From Bacteroidia bacterium (lineage in GTDB: Bacteria > Bacteroidota > Bacteroidia > Bacteroidales > Azobacteroidaceae), in assembly GCA_026000155.1 (NCBI GenBank), contig BNYG01000001.1, positions 62,001-126,000 of the forward strand: a stretch of DNA of 64,000 nucleotides, written 5' to 3'. The notes beneath the pieces were generated by a model, which saw nothing but the letters and a program-made list of their open reading frames with translations, made no database searches and was not told where the DNA came from. Positions 61,464-64,000 of this stretch are shown here, piece by piece (position 1 is the stretch's first letter; every line of letters starts with the position of its first letter). Both the position numbers and the translations under genes were made by a program.

Positions 61464-62778
61464 TTACCGTCAAATCTGGAACATTGCCTATCCGGTTTTG
61501 TTGACTTTGTTGATACAAAACCTGATACAGGTCATTGATACGGCTTTTCTGGGGCACGTAGGTGAAGTGGAATTGGGAGCCTCAGCTATTGCCGGCATTT
61601 ACTACATTGCCGTTTTCCAGATTGCCTTCGGATTCAGCACCGGTTCGCAAATATTAATCGGCAGGCGAAACGGCGAAAAAAATTACGATCAAATCGGGCA
61701 AATTGTGATAGGAGGAGCTGTTTTCCTCTGGACCATGGCGTTGCTTATCTTCCTGTTCACCCGCATTTGTTCGGAATCTATTTTAAGCCGGGCGCTTTCT
61801 TCCAAGAATGTTTTGCAAGCCTCGCTCGATTATTTGGATTGGCGTATCTGGGGAATATTTTTTTCAACGACCAATGTCATGTTCCGGGCATTTTTTGTAG
61901 GAATCACCCGTACCAAAGTGTTGACTGCCAATGCAATCCTGATGGCTTTGACCAATGTATTTTTCGATTATGTCCTGATATTCGGTCATTGGGGATTTCC
62001 GGCGATGGGAATCGGCGGCGCTGCTTTGGCATCGGTGATTGCCGAAGCCAGTTCCGTCCTCTTTTTTATCATTTACACTTGGGCAGCCGTTGACTTAAAA
62101 AAGTACGGTTTCACCGGCATTATCCTGAAGAATTTGCGGATAATCAAGAGCATCCTGAATGTTTCTTTTTCTTTGATGATCCAGTATTTCCTTTCGCTAA
62201 GCACCTGGTTGATCTTCTTTCTGGCTATCGAACGAATGGGAGAAACTACTTTGGCTGTTTCCAATATTATCCGCAGCTTTTACATGATTATCGGGATTCC
62301 CGTTTTTGCCCTGTCCGCCACCGCCAGCACCTTGGTCAGCAATAGTATAGGAGCCGGGAAACAAAAAGAAGTGATTGCTTTGATATGGAAAATAGCTCGC
62401 CTGGCATTGTGCATCAGCTTGGTATTCATCCTGTTTTTAGGTTTGTTCCCGGAATTAGCTTTGAGCGTTTACACCTCCGATCCGGAATTAATCCGGGCAT
62501 CCATTCCGTCCCTTTATGTGATTTTGTTCGTATTAATCGTATTGTCCGTTGGAAACGTCTTTTTTCAGTCGGTTTCGGGAACTGGAAACACTAAATCCGC
62601 CCTTTTCATCGAAACGACTACGCTAATTGTTTACTGTTTTTGGATGTGGCTGGTAGCCATTCATCTGAAAGCGCCTTTAGCTGTTTGCTGGACTTCCGAA
62701 TTAATTTATGCCGTTTTCATCGGTACTTTCAGTTATATTTATATCAAAAGAGGAAATTGGGAAAACAAAAGAATATAA
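61444..62778 (+). CDS. MATE family efflux transporter
   Basis: A 444-aa transporter with twelve membrane helices and the MATE duplication: IWNIAYPVLLTLLIQNLIQVIDTAFLG, QIAFGFSTGSQILIGRR, GIGGAALASVIAEASS, IPVFALSATASTLVSNSIGAG, LFVLIVLSVGNVFFQSVSGTG. It probably exports cationic compounds with Na or H exchange. The start overlaps the GNAT gene. Confidence 0.93.
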   Translation: MEKPSYSYRQIWNIAYPVLLTLLIQNLIQVIDTAFLGHVGEVELGASAIAGIYYIAVFQIAFGFSTGSQILIGRRNGEKNYDQIGQIVIGGAVFLWTMALLIFLFTRICSESILSRALSSKNVLQASLDYLDWRIWGIFFSTTNVMFRAFFVGITRTKVLTANAILMALTNVFFDYVLIFGHWGFPAMGIGGAALASVIAEASSVLFFIIYTWAAVDLKKYGFTGIILKNLRIIKSILNVSFSLMIQYFLSLSTWLIFFLAIERMGETTLAVSNIIRSFYMIIGIPVFALSATASTLVSNSIGAGKQKEVIALIWKIARLALCISLVFILFLGLFPELALSVYTSDPELIRASIPSLYVILFVLIVLSVGNVFFQSVSGTGNTKSALFIETTTLIVYCFWMWLVAIHLKAPLAVCWTSELIYAVFIGTFSYIYIKRGNWENKRI

Positions 62779-62797
62779 TTTTTAAATAGACATCAAA

Positions 62798-63382
62798 ATG
62801 AAAAAAGTGATTTTATTTGTAGTGATTAGCTTGGCAATTTCAAGTGTCGCAGCACAAAACAACGGAGAACAAGCCGGAAAACACGAATTATCGGCAGGCG
62901 TAGGTGTGTTTAGTTTCAATCAAGCTTTGTCGGCTTTAGGCGATCTTTTAGGCACGGCAGCTACCGCCGGTTATGTTACTACAGCCGGCGATTATAATTG
63001 GTTCACGCCGTTTATCAGTTATCAATATGCTTTCAGCAAGCGGTTTTCACTGGGCGGGACTTTTGCTTTCGATTACAATACCTTGAAAGTATCGAACCAC
63101 GATACTCCGGTGGGAAATTACAAGCGGTATTATTCTACTTTCTCGTTAGAAGGCGTACTCAATTACATGAATAACGGCAACAGCCGCTTATATGGTTTGC
63201 TGGGCGGCGGCGTTACCGTTACTTCCATACCGGATAACAAGGAAAAAATCAATAATCTTGTTTATCCGAATTTTCAAATCAGCCCAATCGGATACAAATT
63301 CGGCGATAAAATCGGGGGTTTTGTCGAATTGGGATACGGATATAAGGGATTTATTAATGCCGGGGTTTTTACCCGGTTTTAA
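62798..63382 (+). CDS. outer membrane beta-barrel protein
   Basis: A 194-aa protein with signal peptide (MKKVILFVVISLAISSVAAQ) and regular amphipathic strands (HELSAGVGVFSFNQAL, WFTPFISYQYAFSKRFSLGGTFAFDY, RLYGLLGGGVTVTS, GGFVELGYGYKGFINAGVFTRF) ending in an aromatic residue as outer membrane barrels do. Function unknown. It follows the MATE gene by 19 bp. Confidence 0.7.
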   Translation: MKKVILFVVISLAISSVAAQNNGEQAGKHELSAGVGVFSFNQALSALGDLLGTAATAGYVTTAGDYNWFTPFISYQYAFSKRFSLGGTFAFDYNTLKVSNHDTPVGNYKRYYSTFSLEGVLNYMNNGNSRLYGLLGGGVTVTSIPDNKEKINNLVYPNFQISPIGYKFGDKIGGFVELGYGYKGFINAGVFTRF

Positions 63383-63825
63383 TCGTTTATTTTTATATCA
63401 GAAAAGGGGGATGGAAAAACAAGAAAAATTGAAGCAAGCTACAATAGAATTGCGAAAAATAAAGTTGATTTTGTGCATAATATCAATTATTTATGAAATT
63501 CTTTGTATTTTTGTTTCCGAATAACGTTAAATTTTTTGTATATGGTATAATCGCGTAGTAATACGCACATTTTAAAATATTAAAAATTGAGCTTTTAGCT
63601 CTTATTCTCACTTCTCGAAATCGGCAAAATTTCCAAAAAGTAGTATACGTTGTGTACAGAGAATAAGTCGCGAAGGTTCACGCTCAATGGGCGTGAACTG
63701 TTCGTGCTTATTTGTGTACATTACGGTTTTGCCGAACCACGAGAAGTCAAATAAGCAATCAACGAACAGTTTCACGCTTTTTTGCTTGAGTTTAAGAGTT
63801 TTATGCTCACTAAAACTCTCAAACA
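63383..63825 (+). other. intergenic region before methyltransferase
   Basis: No gene is supported here. Short palindromes occur: GTTCACGC TCAATG GGCGTGAAC (about 63676-63699) and GCGTA GTAA TACGC (about 63552-63565). A 37-residue frame at 63412 (MEKQEKLKQATIELRK) has no further support. The first palindrome could be an operator or hairpin for the following restriction-modification gene. Confidence 0.4.
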
Positions 63826-64000
63826 ATGGCAAACGAAAATCTGCACAAGGCAAACAAAGCAAAAAATGACGAGTTCTATACTCAACTGTCCGATATTGAA
63901 AAAGAACTGCGACATTACAAACAACAATTCAAAGGCAAAACTGTACTTTGTAATTGCGACGACCCACGAGTGAGCAACTTCTTTCATTATTTTTCTTACA
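63826..64000 (+). CDS. EcoRI-type adenine-specific DNA methyltransferase (3' truncated)
   Basis: The first 58 residues of a gene cut by the window edge: MANENLHKANKAKNDEFYTQ, then LSDIEKELRHYKQQFKGKTV and LCNCDDPRVSNFFHYFSY. NDEFYTQLSDIE and CNCDDPRVSNFFHYF (in two adjoining pieces) are hallmarks of the M.EcoRI adenine methyltransferase family, which modifies DNA to protect it from a partner endonuclease. The partner, if any, lies outside the window. Confidence 0.85.
   Translation, partial: MANENLHKANKAKNDEFYTQLSDIEKELRHYKQQFKGKTVLCNCDDPRVSNFFHYFSY

Noticed and set aside
63412..63524. 37-aa small membrane protein
   Set aside because: A single hydrophobic stretch without promoter, conservation evidence or neighbour support.

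Overview
The window reads as a chromosomal segment from a Bacteroidota genome, most likely order Bacteroidales. This rests on repeated promoter -7 boxes of the form TAnnTTTG, scarce Shine-Dalgarno sites, and typical family content: GH92 mannosidase, PCMD and DUF1080 proteins, DUF4834, DUF4271, a BT_3928-like DoxX protein and FISUMP/Lcl-type surface proteins. The genus is not resolved.

Layout. 1-7.9 kb: a 5'-truncated ATPase, tRNA-Ala, an FMN reductase, an ECF sigma/TonB-like pair, remnants of a peptide export/thioredoxin locus, and groES-groEL. 8-12.3 kb: surface protein 1 with a divergent XRE regulator, a small toxin-antitoxin-like pair, and hisS. 12.7-21.2 kb: GIY-YIG protein, DUF4834, the folE-SPOR-tpiA-DoxX block, UvrD/PcrA helicase, a sugar isomerase and a Gfo/Idh oxidoreductase. 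21.3-30.9 kb: carbohydrate and envelope genes plus decayed AbiE-like genes. 31-37 kb: an AddB-like nuclease with a BRO gene inserted at its 3' end, an 83-bp-arm palindrome, surface protein 2 and a MITE-like element. 37.3-40 kb: LOG, DUF4271, hemD, rnpA, yidD.

39.9-44.7 kb is the highlight: a stand-alone type VI-B CRISPR-Cas locus. A compact Cas13b (1046 aa, both HEPN R-x4-H motifs present) is followed 11 bp downstream by a Csx28-like membrane protein. A divergent array of 13 identical 35-nt repeats with 12 spacers lies upstream of cas13b. No cas1/cas2 are visible. The csx28-like gene runs 59 bp antisense into yidD.

45-51.7 kb: a seven-gene efflux operon (TetR, TolC-like, HlyD-like, two ABC ATPases, two ABC-2 permeases) carrying five short palindromes inside its reading frames, similar in behaviour to Rickettsia palindromic elements. 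A related 91-bp element splits a signal peptide at 14.4 kb. 51.8-64 kb: tRNA-Ser, recX, an exonuclease-phosphatase family protein, two rhomboid proteases, a frameshifted PemK-like toxin with its antitoxin, an XRE regulator, surface protein 3, a GNAT toxin-like pair, rmuC, panD, DUF2156, GNAT, MATE, an outer membrane protein, and the start of an EcoRI-type adenine methyltransferase at the right edge.

Cross-cutting: three dispersed surface proteins share an N-terminal module and, upstream, a hairpin with a common loop core (ATCATTTT..CATTC), suggesting shared control. Several defence or addiction genes are broken (PemK, AbiEii-like, DUF6088 copy) while the Cas13b locus looks intact.
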